This document shows, in pieces, positions 11,461 through 21,034 of a stretch of DNA of 64,000 nucleotides. The DNA comes from Antedon mediterranea (taxonomy: Eukaryota > Echinodermata > Crinoidea > Comatulida > Antedonidae). Position 1 is the first letter of the stretch. Each line of letters begins with the position of its first letter. The position numbers were made by a program, and so were the translations under genes. The DNA lies in contig NC_092673.1 of assembly GCF_964355755.1 (NCBI RefSeq), positions 13,771,001-13,835,000 on the forward strand, given 5' to 3'. The notes under the pieces were generated by a model. The model saw only the letters and a list, made by a program, of their open reading frames with translations. It did no database searches and was not told the DNA's origin.

Positions 11461-12748
11461 TCTTTCTGTACACTTTTACAATTATCTCAAAAAGTTGAAT
11501 GGCAATGATCACAAAAAATTCACAGTGTCTTTCAAATACTTTAACTTAGCCATAATAAGCTTTTCAGCGTGATCACTCAACCGTGACGTCACGTATACGC
11601 GATTTTGTGAAATCACACTATCAATCATATCTCCATAACTCTTTATCACATATCAATAAAATTCACTATACGTAAACTTCAGGTGAAGGGTAAAAATATT
11701 AACAAATAAAAACTTACGTGTTTCAAGGTCATGCATGTGAAATCGCGCGTTAAAATTTTAAAAAGCTCAAAATTAAGTTTTGATCAATTTAGAGCATAAA
11801 ATAGGCCATTTGCGTGTTTTAAAAAATTACTGCGCAAAAACACGTTTTTGCACGTGCGTACTTAGAAAGCGTAAAAAATAAAAATTTTTTTGTACAAATT
11901 GCATTCTACTCATCTTCCTTGGTAGATTCACCAAATGTGAGTCCATTTCGATTTAAAATAGTGCTATACGAGCACGTTAAAAATGACAAAATGCGCACAT
12001 TAATTGTACAAAAGTGCTAAAAATGGTAAAAATTAAGGCCTTTTTAAAAAGAATATAACTCTTCAGAATGGCAGGTGACCCCCAATTTTTTTAACTTATT
12101 ATGGAAGCCAATAAGTTTTAGATAGAAATATATTTACATATTAGACGTACAAAATGGTATGACGTCATCAAATGGCCACTTGAATTTAAAAATTAGTAAT
12201 TTTTATGTTTTTGTGTGGGTTATCACATTCAACAGAGCCCATCTCCGTTATTTGAGCCCGATTTGCGCACAAATTTTAGGATGTGCTTGCTCAATTAATT
12301 ATCTTTCTCAGGAGTTGTCAACATTTTCGTTTTGATGACGGCATCATGCGTAAACACTTGAATAACCTAGGTCGTGTATTTTCAGCTACACCATACATTT
12401 GAATATATTACAGCTCTTCAGAATTAAAGGTGACCTTGAAGATTATAATTTATTATAAAAGTTGATGAAACGTAGATATGAATTCATATAAAAATTAGGC
12501 CTATCGGATGTTGTGACATTATGAAGTGGTCACTTTAAGTTAAAAGGTAGTTTTTTTCTCTCTTTCGTCAAATTTATACAAATTTCAAAGAGCGCGCATT
12601 GCGCTTCTACGTGTCAAATTCTCTTCCAATCCTTATATTTATTTGCTCAATTCATTATCTTTCGAAATTGCCATCTTCGAGTTTATTATGATAATTCCAT
12701 CATACCAAAAAATTAGAACATGATGTGGGTCCCGTAATTTCACCTATG
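11461..12748 (+). mobile_element. Helitron-like element (copy G), 3' truncated
   Basis: It follows the CTAG of copy F directly and returns to the first subfamily (TGTACAC head, ACTGCGCAAAAACACG box). Both internal modules are present. Homology stops at CACCTATG near 12748, just before the region where other copies have CACTGTATATAG. A LINE remnant follows. Confidence 0.6.
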
Positions 12749-12809
12749 TTGTAAGAAAAATAAGTCGATATTTAATCCTCTAATTATTAATAATTGTAGT
12801 GTTAACTAG

Positions 12810-13304
12810 GTTTGCCGTACTAAGCTCCTAGGAATAATTATATGTGACAATTTATCATGGCAACCCCATATTGATTCTTTGATGGCTAAATCAAACTCAC
12901 GGTTATATTTTCTTAAACAATTGCGCCGGTCTGGCCTAAACGCACAAGCCTTATGCTATTTCTATTGTTGTGTTATCAGGCCTGTTCTAGAATACGCCGT
13001 CCCCGTTTGGGAAATGTGCTTAACTAAATTGCAGTCTGACCAACTGGAAAGTATCCAACGTAGGGCGCTTAGAATCACGTTCCCAAAGCTCAGTTACAAC
13101 AAAGCAATGGATCAATGTAATGTGCCTGTGCTATGTGAACCTCGAACTAGACTGTGCAAGGATTACTATCAGAAACTTAAAAACCCTTCCCATAGACTAC
13201 ATCACCTTCTGCCAAAAGCGCCTAAATCTAGATACAATTTAAGACAAGTTAAAGAATTTTGCATTCAAAAAGTAAAAACGGAACAAAAAAAAATGTCATT
13301 GTAA
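12810..13304 (+). pseudogene. LINE reverse transcriptase, C-terminal fragment
   Basis: The open frame begins after a stop at 12807-12809. It starts with the post-catalytic RT motif KLLGIIICDNLSW, then a PHIDSLMAKS segment and the RPVLEYAVPVWE and ESIQRRALRI motifs typical of the thumb and C-terminus of CR1/Jockey-like non-LTR polymerases. The catalytic FADD region and endonuclease are absent, so this is a 5'-truncated or eroded copy. It ends in an ordinary TAA. A second LINE of the same general kind lies at 34861-35475. Confidence 0.75.
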
Positions 13305-14142
13305 ACTTTGGTCTCTTTCACAAGTGGTAGGCATAAATATACCTGCACAGTCGTATCTCCCGCTGACTTCTGTTTTGTCTGTTCTTCGATGTTTTGAGTA
13401 ATTTGATTGTTATTTACCTCCGCCAAGGAGCTTTATGTAATCGGTAAGCGTGTGTTTTTGTTTGTTTGTTAGCAGGATTACTCAAAAAGTAATTACAAGA
13501 TCTTTACCAAAATGAATAGACAGATAGATATGTGGTCAAGGACCATTCCATTAAATTTTGGGACCATTTGGGACCGCAGTCCCAATTCTGGACCAAGAGC
13601 AGTCTTAAAGTAACAAGTAAACTGAAATTGCATTTTCTCGAGAACTACTTGTCCAAAAAACTTAATTTTTGAACAAGAGGCAAGAGTTATAATTTGTGAT
13701 TTGTAATTTTAAAACATAATTTGATTTAATGTGCACATTTTTTGATGCGAGTAGTTTAAAAAACCTATTTCTTTTCAAATTCACTCGTTTGATTTTCGCG
13801 TTGCTGTTCTATTATTAACTGAAAGGCTTGTTACATAACCATTACACCAAACTCGCATGCACATGCTTGTAATGAAATTAGCCTAATAGTAGGCATGTTA
13901 AGGTGCATATTTTAGGCAAATCCTTCAAATTGTGATAATATTTTGAAACTTTGCACAGTTATTCATTAGGGTGTCAAAAACATGAAATGGAAGGGTTGCA
14001 CAAAAATTGGTCAAGGGAAAGCCGCCATTTTGGATTTCAAAATGGCGGACCCCAAATTTTCACTTTTCAGGTATATCTCTGCTAAAAAGGCACCTAGAGT
14101 TCTGATTTTAGGTGCAAATTATAACCATAATTTATATATAGA
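13305..14142. repeat. Unclassified repeat-like non-coding stretch
   Basis: No gene is seen. At 13421-13600 it begins CCTCCGCCAAGGAG and carries TTTGTTTGTTTGTTAGCAGG, a layout I associate with a short interspersed repeat seen in several animal genomes; this attribution is from memory and weak. At 14020-14060 an ATTTTGGATTTCAAAATGGCGG segment forms a partial inverted repeat. Confidence 0.3.
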
Positions 14143-14952
14143 TACAGTGAAATGGGCACAGATGTGAAGTAGTTTCTATTCATCACTGTTTGACAGACAT
14201 TAATACTTTTCATATTTGGTACTGCTCATCTCTTTTTTTTTATTGAATACAATACTGTATCATTAGTTGTCTGTCTCTATCTTTGATCTACTCTTATCAG
14301 ACAGTTCCATAAATTTATGAATTTTATGTGTCAATACCAGAACTTGTGTGTGTATGTAAGTTGTGTTGCTGCACTTTCTATTGTTGATAACCAGTTTCAA
14401 TTGTTCTTTTTTCCAAGAGCACTATTGGTAGATTACGTTCTGTAGCTGTTTGGACTTGCAGTTGTTGCTTTCATAAAAACCTTTCCAAGAACAACAATAC
14501 CATTGGTAGAATACCTTCTCTAGCTGCAAAATTGTGATTGATGCTTTTGCAGTTGTTGCTGTTCATAAAACCTTTCAAAGAGCAACAATACCATTGATAG
14601 ATTACCTTCTCTAGCTGCCAAATTGTGATTGATGCTTTTGCAGTTGTTGCTGTTCATAAAAACCTTTCCAAGAGCACCAATACCATTGGTAGATTATCTT
14701 CTCCAGCTATTTGGATGGTAATTTCAGTTAACTTCAAATTGTGATTGATGCTCTTGCAGATGTTACTGTTCATAAAAATCTTTCCAAGAGCACCAAAACT
14801 ATTGGGAGATTACCTTCTCTAGCTGTTTGAATGGTAATTTTAGTTGTAATTAATGCTCTTGCAGTTGTTGCTGTTCATAAAAACCTTTCCAAGAGCACCA
14901 ATACCATTGGTAGATTATCTTCTCTAGCTGCCAAATTGTGATTGATGCTCTT
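14143..14952 (+). repeat. Duplicated segment copy A, left part, with roughly 95-bp minisatellite
   Basis: It matches 37774-38500 closely, starting at TACAGTGAAAT. From about 14401 it turns into a degenerate tandem repeat of roughly 90-100 bp built on GCAGTTGTTGCTGTTCATAA, CCTTTCCAAGAGCAC, ATTGGTAGATTACCTTCTC and GTGATTGATGCTCT. The LTR retrotransposon interrupts it at CTCTT (14948-14952), and the minisatellite resumes at 20980. Confidence 0.75.
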
Positions 14953-15355
14953 TGTCATATTATTTATGTTCTGATTCCCTGTGTTTAGATAAGGATGCTT
15001 TAGACCAGGTCCGCCTAATATTATTAGCCAATCAAAATCGTATAAATTTTGGAGGGAAAATGTTATCCTCCTCTGAAGCCTAAAATTTGCATGTCCAGTA
15101 TAAAAGTAGAATGTAATAGATATTAATAAAGAAGAGAGAATAAGATCAAAGTAGATGTACGGAAAGATGATAAAGAAAATATTAAGGCTTGACTGGTAGT
15201 GGTAGAAAGATGTATTAATCGAGTTACAAGGAATAAAAGTTCTAGTTGAGTTAAATATACTTTTTGTATGAGTTATCATTCAGTGACAGCTGTGTACGTC
15301 GCATGGAGTTATATACGCCTGAGAAAGCTCGGAACCAACTAAAATATTCACTACA
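14953..15355 (+). repeat. 5' LTR (403 bp)
   Basis: It starts TGTCATATTATTT and ends ATTCACTACA. It contains a TATA box (TATAAAAG, 15099-15106) and a poly(A) signal AATAAA (15125-15130), as expected for the U3/R region. Apart from a nested insertion in the 3' copy, the two LTRs differ at two visible sites (T/C before AGCCAATC; GCATGG/GCGTGG). Confidence 0.9.
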
Positions 15356-15373
15356 TGGTGGCAGCGGTGAACA
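15356..15373 (+). other. Putative primer-binding site
   Basis: TGGTGGCAGCGGTGAAC begins directly after the 5' LTR, where the tRNA primer pairs. I cannot say which tRNA from sequence alone. Confidence 0.55.
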
Positions 15374-15902
15374 TTTTTGTTTAAGATACATGATTTAAGT
15401 ATTAAGAAGAAGAAGAAGAAGAAGAAGTGACAGTGCCTACTCTACGGGCCTGTTAAATCAGTAACCAAAAAGTTAAATGGTTACGAAGATCTGGATTCCT
15501 GACAGTTTTTATACCGTGCGTTGTTTGGATATTACAACGAAGAAGAAGTACTGTTGAGCTCAAGACTGCTGGATATTCATCGGAGATATATATTCACCGA
15601 GATCTGAAAGAAGAAGACTGAAGTAACAGAAGGAAGCCCAGAAAATTTTGAGAAGATTTGCAAAGCTGACTTTGTAAACTATTTTTATTTCTAAATTAAA
15701 TTTTTGTACGGAGCGAACTTGGAACGTTGTTTGTGACTTTGGAAGTAAATTAATGTCTTATATTGTATTGCATTTAAAAATTTATGTGGATTTCATATTT
15801 TTACATATCTGAATGGAATCAATGTAATACAAATACTTTTATAATATTTTGTATACATAAGTTTACATATTTCATTAGTAAAATTGTTATTAGCATGATA
15901 GC
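15374..15902 (+). other. Retrotransposon 5' leader
   Basis: This is the untranslated leader between the primer site and gag. It includes an (AAG)n run at about 15402-15426. No other gene is visible. Confidence 0.6.
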
Positions 15903-17126
15903 ATGACAACTTTAAGATCGGGTAAAAATATAGATAAGACTATGTCAGACAAAGATACTAGGGAAGATATGGTTGACCAAGAAGAGGTTGACCAAGTCAA
16001 TGAAATATATGATAAAATGGCTAGGGATATTGATTTGCCCGAAATACCCGGCGGTATGCCTAAAGATATGATGCTCGAATATTTTCGAATGAAGTTCGAG
16101 GCCGAAAACAAAAAGTTAGAATTACAATACCAACAAAACCAATTAAGATTAGAAGCAGATATAGAGCAAAGAAAAATTGAATCACAAGAAAGAGTGAAAA
16201 TGAGGGAATTAGAAAATAGGTCTAGCTACAGTAATGCTAGGAATATAGTAGATGAAATGAAGGTAAAGGTTCCTACTTTGAAGGAATCAGAAGATATTGA
16301 TGTATATTTTAGAACATTTGAACACTTGGCAGAAGCCACAGGTTGGGATAAGAATACGTGGACCGCTAGGTTAGCACCTGAACTGTCTGGTAAAGCTAGG
16401 ACAGCCTATGCATCCTTAACCGTAAAAGAATGTGTAGATTATGATACCTTAAAGAAGGCAATCTTAGAAAAGTATGATGTGTCCGCAGAGACCTACAGAC
16501 TTAAATTTAGAAATTCAAACAGAGTTAAAGATATGTCCATCAGGGAATGGCTGAATGAGCTCTCCCATTATTTAAAATGTTGGATGAAATGTGCTAATGT
16601 AAAAGAAGATGATGCTGCAGGCATTATTGAAATGATTATAATGGAACAGGCACTTGGTAAAATGCCTGAAGATCTGAGGCTTTATCTTAGAGATAAACAA
16701 GTAAATAAGAGCTATGATATGGCTATGATAGCCGATGATTATATAGCTAATAGAGGTGGCCGTGGCTATTGGAATGGCGTAAATTCTGAAAATAAGCCTA
16801 CGTATTATAAGGGCCAAGAAAATAGTAAACCTAAGAATAGTACGACTCAGAATAACTCTGGAGCTAGGCAGCAAGGATACAATAGGTATCGCGGAAGGGG
16901 AGGCAAATTCCATAACTATGGTAGAAATTTCCAACAGAGAGAACCTTCAAATGAATGGATTAATGGCCTATGCTTTAATTGTAAGGAGAAGGGACATAAA
17001 ATAGGGGATTGTCCTAAGATGGTAGCAAAAGGAAAGACTAGTGACACTAAGAAGGGCCCGAATGTGAAAGATGGCTTAAGATGTGAAGGACTAAAATCAG
17101 ATAGACCCCAAGTAGTTATAGATTAG
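15903..17126 (+). CDS. gag: Gag protein of the LTR retrotransposon
   Basis: This is a 407-residue structural protein that would assemble the retrotransposon particle and package its RNA. The ATG at 15903 is the first after the leader. The N-terminal third is charged, with a Glu/Lys/Gln-rich, coiled-coil-like run at about residues 58-105. The middle (about 120-270) has the pattern of a retrotransposon capsid: YFRTFEHLAEATGW, then a leucine-rich helical stretch. A basic Gly/Arg/Asn-rich linker leads to one CCHC zinc knuckle, CFNCKEKGHKIGDC, at residues 357-370. The frame is intact. Pol lies in the -1 frame relative to gag. The pol frame opens at 17105, so the overlap is only about 22 nt, and I see no classic slippery heptamer there; how pol is expressed is unclear. 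Confidence 0.9.
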   Translation: MTTLRSGKNIDKTMSDKDTREDMVDQEEVDQVNEIYDKMARDIDLPEIPGGMPKDMMLEYFRMKFEAENKKLELQYQQNQLRLEADIEQRKIESQERVKMRELENRSSYSNARNIVDEMKVKVPTLKESEDIDVYFRTFEHLAEATGWDKNTWTARLAPELSGKARTAYASLTVKECVDYDTLKKAILEKYDVSAETYRLKFRNSNRVKDMSIREWLNELSHYLKCWMKCANVKEDDAAGIIEMIIMEQALGKMPEDLRLYLRDKQVNKSYDMAMIADDYIANRGGRGYWNGVNSENKPTYYKGQENSKPKNSTTQNNSGARQQGYNRYRGRGGKFHNYGRNFQQREPSNEWINGLCFNCKEKGHKIGDCPKMVAKGKTSDTKKGPNVKDGLRCEGLKSDRPQVVID

Positions 17127-17143
17127 AAGGACAGGATATAACT

Positions 17144-19288
17144 ATGCTGAGAGACTCGGGATGTACCCAGTCAGCTGTTAAGGAAAGTCTAGTGCCTAAC
17201 AAATGTTACTTGCCAGGAAAATGGGTTACGTTAAGAGGTATAGGAGGCGATATTACCGTCCCCTTAGCTGAGGTAGCTATAGAAAGTAAGATAGTGACAG
17301 GAAAAGTGATTGTAGCCGTAATCGAAGGATTACAGAGGGACATGTTATTGGGTCATGATTTGGACCAAAATTGTGGGGAAACAATGGCTAAAGAAATGTT
17401 CGTCCTAACTAGGGAGCAAGCCAGAATAGAAAATGATGTTAGAATACAAGACGAAATGATATTGTTAGGGAAAGATAGTAACTTTAAGCCGATAGAAGAG
17501 CCGCCTAAAGAAACTAATGTACAATTGTTGAAAACAGTAGTAAATGACAACAAAGTAAATAAAACTAAGTGTTTAGATGATATGAATGGAACAGAAATGA
17601 ATAATTTGTTTGACGAAAATGAGGATAAAGCTAAAGATAAAACAGTCAAACATAAAACTTATGAACAACAGCACAAGCTGAACCTAACTAAACAAGAACT
17701 GATCAAATTGCAAACTAAAGATGACTCACTCAAAGGAGTGTATGACAGGGTAGTCCATATAGAAGAAATAGGTCAGCATAGGGTATTTTTCTTTATGAGA
17801 CAAGGTATATTGATGAGAAATTGGAGTAGTATTAAAGATAAGAATAACCAAGTGGAACAGATTGTATTACCCACTCAGTGTAGACAGGGTGTATTACACT
17901 TAGGTCATAATGTGCCATTTGCAGGTCACATGGGTGTTGAGAAAACTAAAAGTAGGGTCCTGAACCAATTCTATTGGCCAGGTATATTTAAAGATGTGGT
18001 AGTCTATTGTAAAGTCTGTAAGGAATGCCAAAAGGTAGATAAGGGTAAAAGTAAAAGGAAACATACTTTGATACCATTACCGATTATAAGTACACCATTT
18101 AAACGTATAGCGATAGACATTGTTGGACCCTTATCTAGAACAAGCCATAATAACAAATATATGCTTACTATAATTGACTATGCTACGAGATATCCGGATG
18201 CTATCCCGTTACCCAATGTTAGAGCTGAAACAGTAGCCAGGGCTCTAATAGAAGTCTTTACTAGAGTAGGATTACCCGAAGAGATTGTACATGATCAAGG
18301 AACTAATTTCATGTCTTCAATTATGCAATCTATATGTAGTATGTTGGGGATTAATCAATTAAAGACTACAGTGTACCACCCCCAAAGCAATGGGCTTGTT
18401 GAAAGATTTCACGGTACATTGAAAAATATGATAAGGACATTTACAGTTAAGCAAAGAAAAAATTGGGATAACTACATACCCCCCTTTCTGTTTGCATACA
18501 GAGAAGTTCCTAGTAAAGCGACGGGCCATTCACCTTTTAAATTGCTTTATGGTAGAGAGGTGAGGGGACCCTTGAGTTTACTCAAAAGTAATTCGGTAGA
18601 AGATGAAGAAACATCTACTGATGTTATCAAATACATGTTAGACATAAGAAAAAAAATGGAGGAATTAATGAAAGATGCTAATGTAAACAAACTTGAACAA
18701 CAAGAAATTATGTCCCACAATTATAACAAGAATGCTATTGATAAAGAATTTGTAGAAGGGGACAAAGTGTTGATATTCCTTCCAGTAGGAAATAGTAAGT
18801 TAGACAGTAAATGGCAAGGCCCCTTCACTGTTACAAAAAAGGTCAATGATGTAAATTATGAAATATACATAGGAGGTAGAAGAAAAGAAAAACAAATTCT
18901 ACATGTTAATATGTTAAAGAGATGGTATGATAAAGTAGAAATAAGTAAAGATGGTTATTATGTAGTAACAAATGTTCAGTCGATAGAAGAAGTAGACTTA
19001 AATGAAACAGTCCATGACAGTGAGTTAGATAGTGAAATAGACATAGGATTGTCTTATCATCAATCACAAACATGGAGAGATGTTAACGTTAGTAGTAATT
19101 TAAATGATACACAAACTAAACAATTAACAGAATTGTTAAAGTACCAACAGAATGTATTCTCGGATGTACCAGGTAGAACTCACTTGGTGACACATGAAAT
19201 TAAGACTAATGGTGAAATGCCTATAAGGCATAGGGCATATAGAACGCCCCAAGCATTAAAGGGTAAATTGAAAGAGGAATTAGATTAA
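17144..19288 (+). CDS. pol: Pol 5' part: protease, integrase and RT N-terminus
   Basis: This is a 714-residue open frame; the first ATG in frame is 17144, and the open region reaches back to 17105. The protease active site is at the very start (LRDSGCTQSAV; D-S-G in place of D-T-G), with MLLGHDL further on. The integrase follows: an HHCC zinc region (GHMGVEKTK to CKVCKECQ, about residues 262-300) and catalytic D325, D384 and E420, giving D,D(35)E spacing. A GPF module (WQGPFTVTKKV) lies near its C-terminus. The last about 50 residues (YQQNVFSDVPGRTH, then PIRHRAYRTP) are the start of reverse transcriptase. The frame stops at 19286-19288, where the RT centre has been lost. Integrase sequence is Ty3/gypsy-like, but its place before RT is Copia-like. 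Confidence 0.9.
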   Translation: MLRDSGCTQSAVKESLVPNKCYLPGKWVTLRGIGGDITVPLAEVAIESKIVTGKVIVAVIEGLQRDMLLGHDLDQNCGETMAKEMFVLTREQARIENDVRIQDEMILLGKDSNFKPIEEPPKETNVQLLKTVVNDNKVNKTKCLDDMNGTEMNNLFDENEDKAKDKTVKHKTYEQQHKLNLTKQELIKLQTKDDSLKGVYDRVVHIEEIGQHRVFFFMRQGILMRNWSSIKDKNNQVEQIVLPTQCRQGVLHLGHNVPFAGHMGVEKTKSRVLNQFYWPGIFKDVVVYCKVCKECQKVDKGKSKRKHTLIPLPIISTPFKRIAIDIVGPLSRTSHNNKYMLTIIDYATRYPDAIPLPNVRAETVARALIEVFTRVGLPEEIVHDQGTNFMSSIMQSICSMLGINQLKTTVYHPQSNGLVERFHGTLKNMIRTFTVKQRKNWDNYIPPFLFAYREVPSKATGHSPFKLLYGREVRGPLSLLKSNSVEDEETSTDVIKYMLDIRKKMEELMKDANVNKLEQQEIMSHNYNKNAIDKEFVEGDKVLIFLPVGNSKLDSKWQGPFTVTKKVNDVNYEIYIGGRRKEKQILHVNMLKRWYDKVEISKDGYYVVTNVQSIEEVDLNETVHDSELDSEIDIGLSYHQSQTWRDVNVSSNLNDTQTKQLTELLKYQQNVFSDVPGRTHLVTHEIKTNGEMPIRHRAYRTPQALKGKLKEELD

Positions 19289-19745
19289 AAAAAGATTAAT
19301 GGATAAGGTATTACAAGGTACTGAGGGATATGCTAAGGCATATATAGATGACATATGTATTTATAGTCAAACTTGGAAAGATCATATTTTTCATTTGAAT
19401 GATGTATTAGAAAGATTAAGTAGTGCTGGATTGACAGCAAACACTTTGAAATGTAAAATTGCCTATGCACAGGTAGAATTTCTGGGGCATAAGATTGGTA
19501 ATGGAGAAATTAGACCCATGATTGATAAGGTTGAGGCTGTGGAAAAGTTCTCCAGACCTTTGTCTAAGAAACAAGTCCGATCATTTCTCGGATTAACGGG
19601 CTATTACAGAAAATTTGTACAGAACTATGCCGATATTGCTAAGCCATTGATTGATTTAACTTTAAAGAGTAAAAGTAATACCGTTAAGTGGAATGAACAA
19701 TGTGAAAATGCCTTTGTAACTTTAAAGAAACGATTTTGTTTATAG
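19289..19745 (+). pseudogene. pol: Pol 3' part: RT palm/thumb fragment
   Basis: It resumes the reverse transcriptase after an internal deletion. The first residues (RLMDKVLQG) are normally well inside RT, just before the catalytic YXDD box, which is present here as AYIDDICIYS. Downstream are the FLGHKIG and SFLGLTGYYRKFV motifs of the RT thumb/connection. Roughly 120 residues of RT (motifs between RTPQALKGK and RLMDKVL) are missing, and the join lies at about 19285-19298 in an A-rich run. The catalytic aspartates survive but the enzyme cannot fold normally. The frame ends at 19743-19745 where a second deletion cuts RNase H. Confidence 0.85.
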
Positions 19746-19902
19746 AATTTCAAGTTCATACTGACCACCAGGCATTGAGATGGATGGACTCAATGAAGGG
19801 TGCCAATGTTAATGGGCTCTGTTTTTACAAGGATATAAATTTAAAGTTATTTACAAGAAAGGATCCTTAAATGGAAATGCAGATGGATTAAGCCGTGCAT
19901 AA
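19746..19902 (+). pseudogene. Pol 3' end: RNase H remnant
   Basis: The segment reads FQVHTDHQALRWM, which belongs to the C-terminal half of the gypsy RNase H. After a frame change it reads YKKGSLNGNADGLSRA, followed by TAA at 19900-19902, the usual end of such pol genes. The catalytic D-A-S region and about half the domain are deleted between TLKKRF and FQVHTDH. A further indel lies near 19810-19830. Confidence 0.75.
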
Positions 19903-19993
19903 AAATATTATAGAGGTGTTATTTGTAGATAGTTTAAAGTAAAATGGTTTTAAATGTTAAAATTTTTGGAAAGATTGACACAATCTTTTTCCC

Positions 19994-20004
19994 AAAAAGG
20001 GGAA
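19994..20004 (+). other. Polypurine tract
   Basis: AAAAAGGGGAA directly abuts the TG of the 3' LTR, the position used to prime plus-strand synthesis. Confidence 0.8.
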
Positions 20005-20979
20005 TGTCATATTATTTATGTTCTGATTCCCTGTGTTTAGATAAGGATGCTTTAGACCAGGTCCGCCTAATATTATAAAGAAAAGTCGACAAGGTGTTTG
20101 CGTAAAGTTAATAAGTTTGATGTGCCACGATGTCGGACTAAAAGACTTGCTGCATCATTTCGAAGAGTATGTTCTATTGTCTCTTTGTCAAGTGGTTGTT
20201 TTATGCTTTAAATTTTTTTTTTTAACTATTTATGGGACTATAAAAATGTGATTTATAAGATTCAATTTTTTAAATTTGTAAATATAATATAAGAATTTGT
20301 AATTATTAATATCATCCTTTGAATTTGAATTTTGTGCAATTTTTATTGTACTTTTAGTTTAATGAATTTTACATATATTTTATTGGTGTATAAAAATAAT
20401 GTGATTAATAATATTAGTCTCTATTTTTTTAAATTGTAAATATTTAAGAATTTGTGCATTTTTTATAGTAATTTTAAGTTTAACGAATTATACAGTAATT
20501 ATTACTGTTTCATAGGCTTTAATGTGTTTTTTCTTCGTTTAACTTTGTTTATGTGAATTATCATTTTCATATGTAAGCTCTTCATTTCAACTATGAGTAG
20601 TATTTTGAGTCTTTTTATACCGATTAAATAAATAAAAATAAAAATTATCAGCCAATCAAAATCGTATAAATTTTGGAGGGAAAATGTTATCCTCCTCTGA
20701 AGCCTAAAATTTGCATGTCCAGTATAAAAGTAGAATGTAATAGATATTAATAAAGAAGAGAGAATAAGATCAAAGTAGATGTACGGAAAGATGATAAAGA
20801 AAATATTAAGGCTTGACTGGTAGTGGTAGAAAGATGTATTAATCGAGTTACAAGGAATAAAAGTTCTAGTTGAGTTAAATATACTTTTTGTATGAGTTAT
20901 CATTCAGTGACAGCTGTGTACGTCGCGTGGAGTTATATACGCCTGAGAAAGCTCGGAACCAACTAAAATATTCACTACA
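20005..20979 (+). repeat. 3' LTR, split by a nested LINE
   Basis: It is the same 403-bp LTR as at 14953-15355, interrupted by about 570 bp of inserted sequence and ending ATTCACTACA. The target duplication CTCTT follows at 20980-20984. Confidence 0.9.
20077..20643 (+). mobile_element. 5'-truncated LINE nested in the 3' LTR
   Basis: The insertion is flanked by ATTAT on both sides (20072-20076 and 20644-20648). It ends in an A-rich TAAATAAATAAAAATAAAA tail, and its 5' end reads VPRCRTKRLAASF, like the extreme C-terminus of CR1-type RT proteins. The tail resembles that of the LINE at 34861-35475 (ATACCGAATAAATAAATAAA), so both probably belong to one family. It must be younger than the LTR element. 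Confidence 0.75.
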
Positions 20980-21034
20980 CTCTTGCAGTTGCTGCAGTTC
21001 ATAAAAACCTTTCCCAAGAGCACAAATAGCATTA
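20980..21034 (+). repeat. Minisatellite of copy A, resumed
   Basis: It continues the interrupted tandem repeat (CTCTTGCAGTTGCTGCAG, CCCAAGAGCAC) up to CATTA, where the next insertion starts. The matching uninterrupted sequence is at about 38405-38470. Confidence 0.75.

Larger units (their letters stand above)
14953..20979 (+). mobile_element. LTR retrotransposon, Ty3/gypsy class with Gmr1-like pol order
   Basis: It is bounded by LTRs that start TG and end CA and is flanked by a 5-bp target duplication CTCTT (14948-14952 and 20980-20984). Domain order is gag (zinc knuckle), protease, integrase (HHCC, D,D35E, GPF module), then reverse transcriptase and RNase H at the 3' end. Ordinary Ty3/gypsy elements place integrase last. 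Integrase upstream of RT with gypsy-type sequences is the arrangement described for the deuterostome Gmr1 group. The RT centre and RNase H centre are deleted, so this copy cannot reverse-transcribe itself. The LTRs differ at about two positions outside a nested LINE, suggesting a young insertion. Confidence 0.9.

Noticed and set aside
13982-14167. 61-codon frame MKWKGCTKIGQGK
   Set aside because: It lies within repeat-like sequence with an inverted segment; no homology or codon evidence.
15890-17649. Minus-strand frames opposite gag and protease
   Set aside because: These are shadows of well-supported plus-strand genes.
14875-20903. Identical minus-strand frames starting MITHTKSIFNSTRTF in both LTRs
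   Set aside because: They are present twice only because the LTRs are repeated, and no LTR element encodes such a gene on the minus strand.
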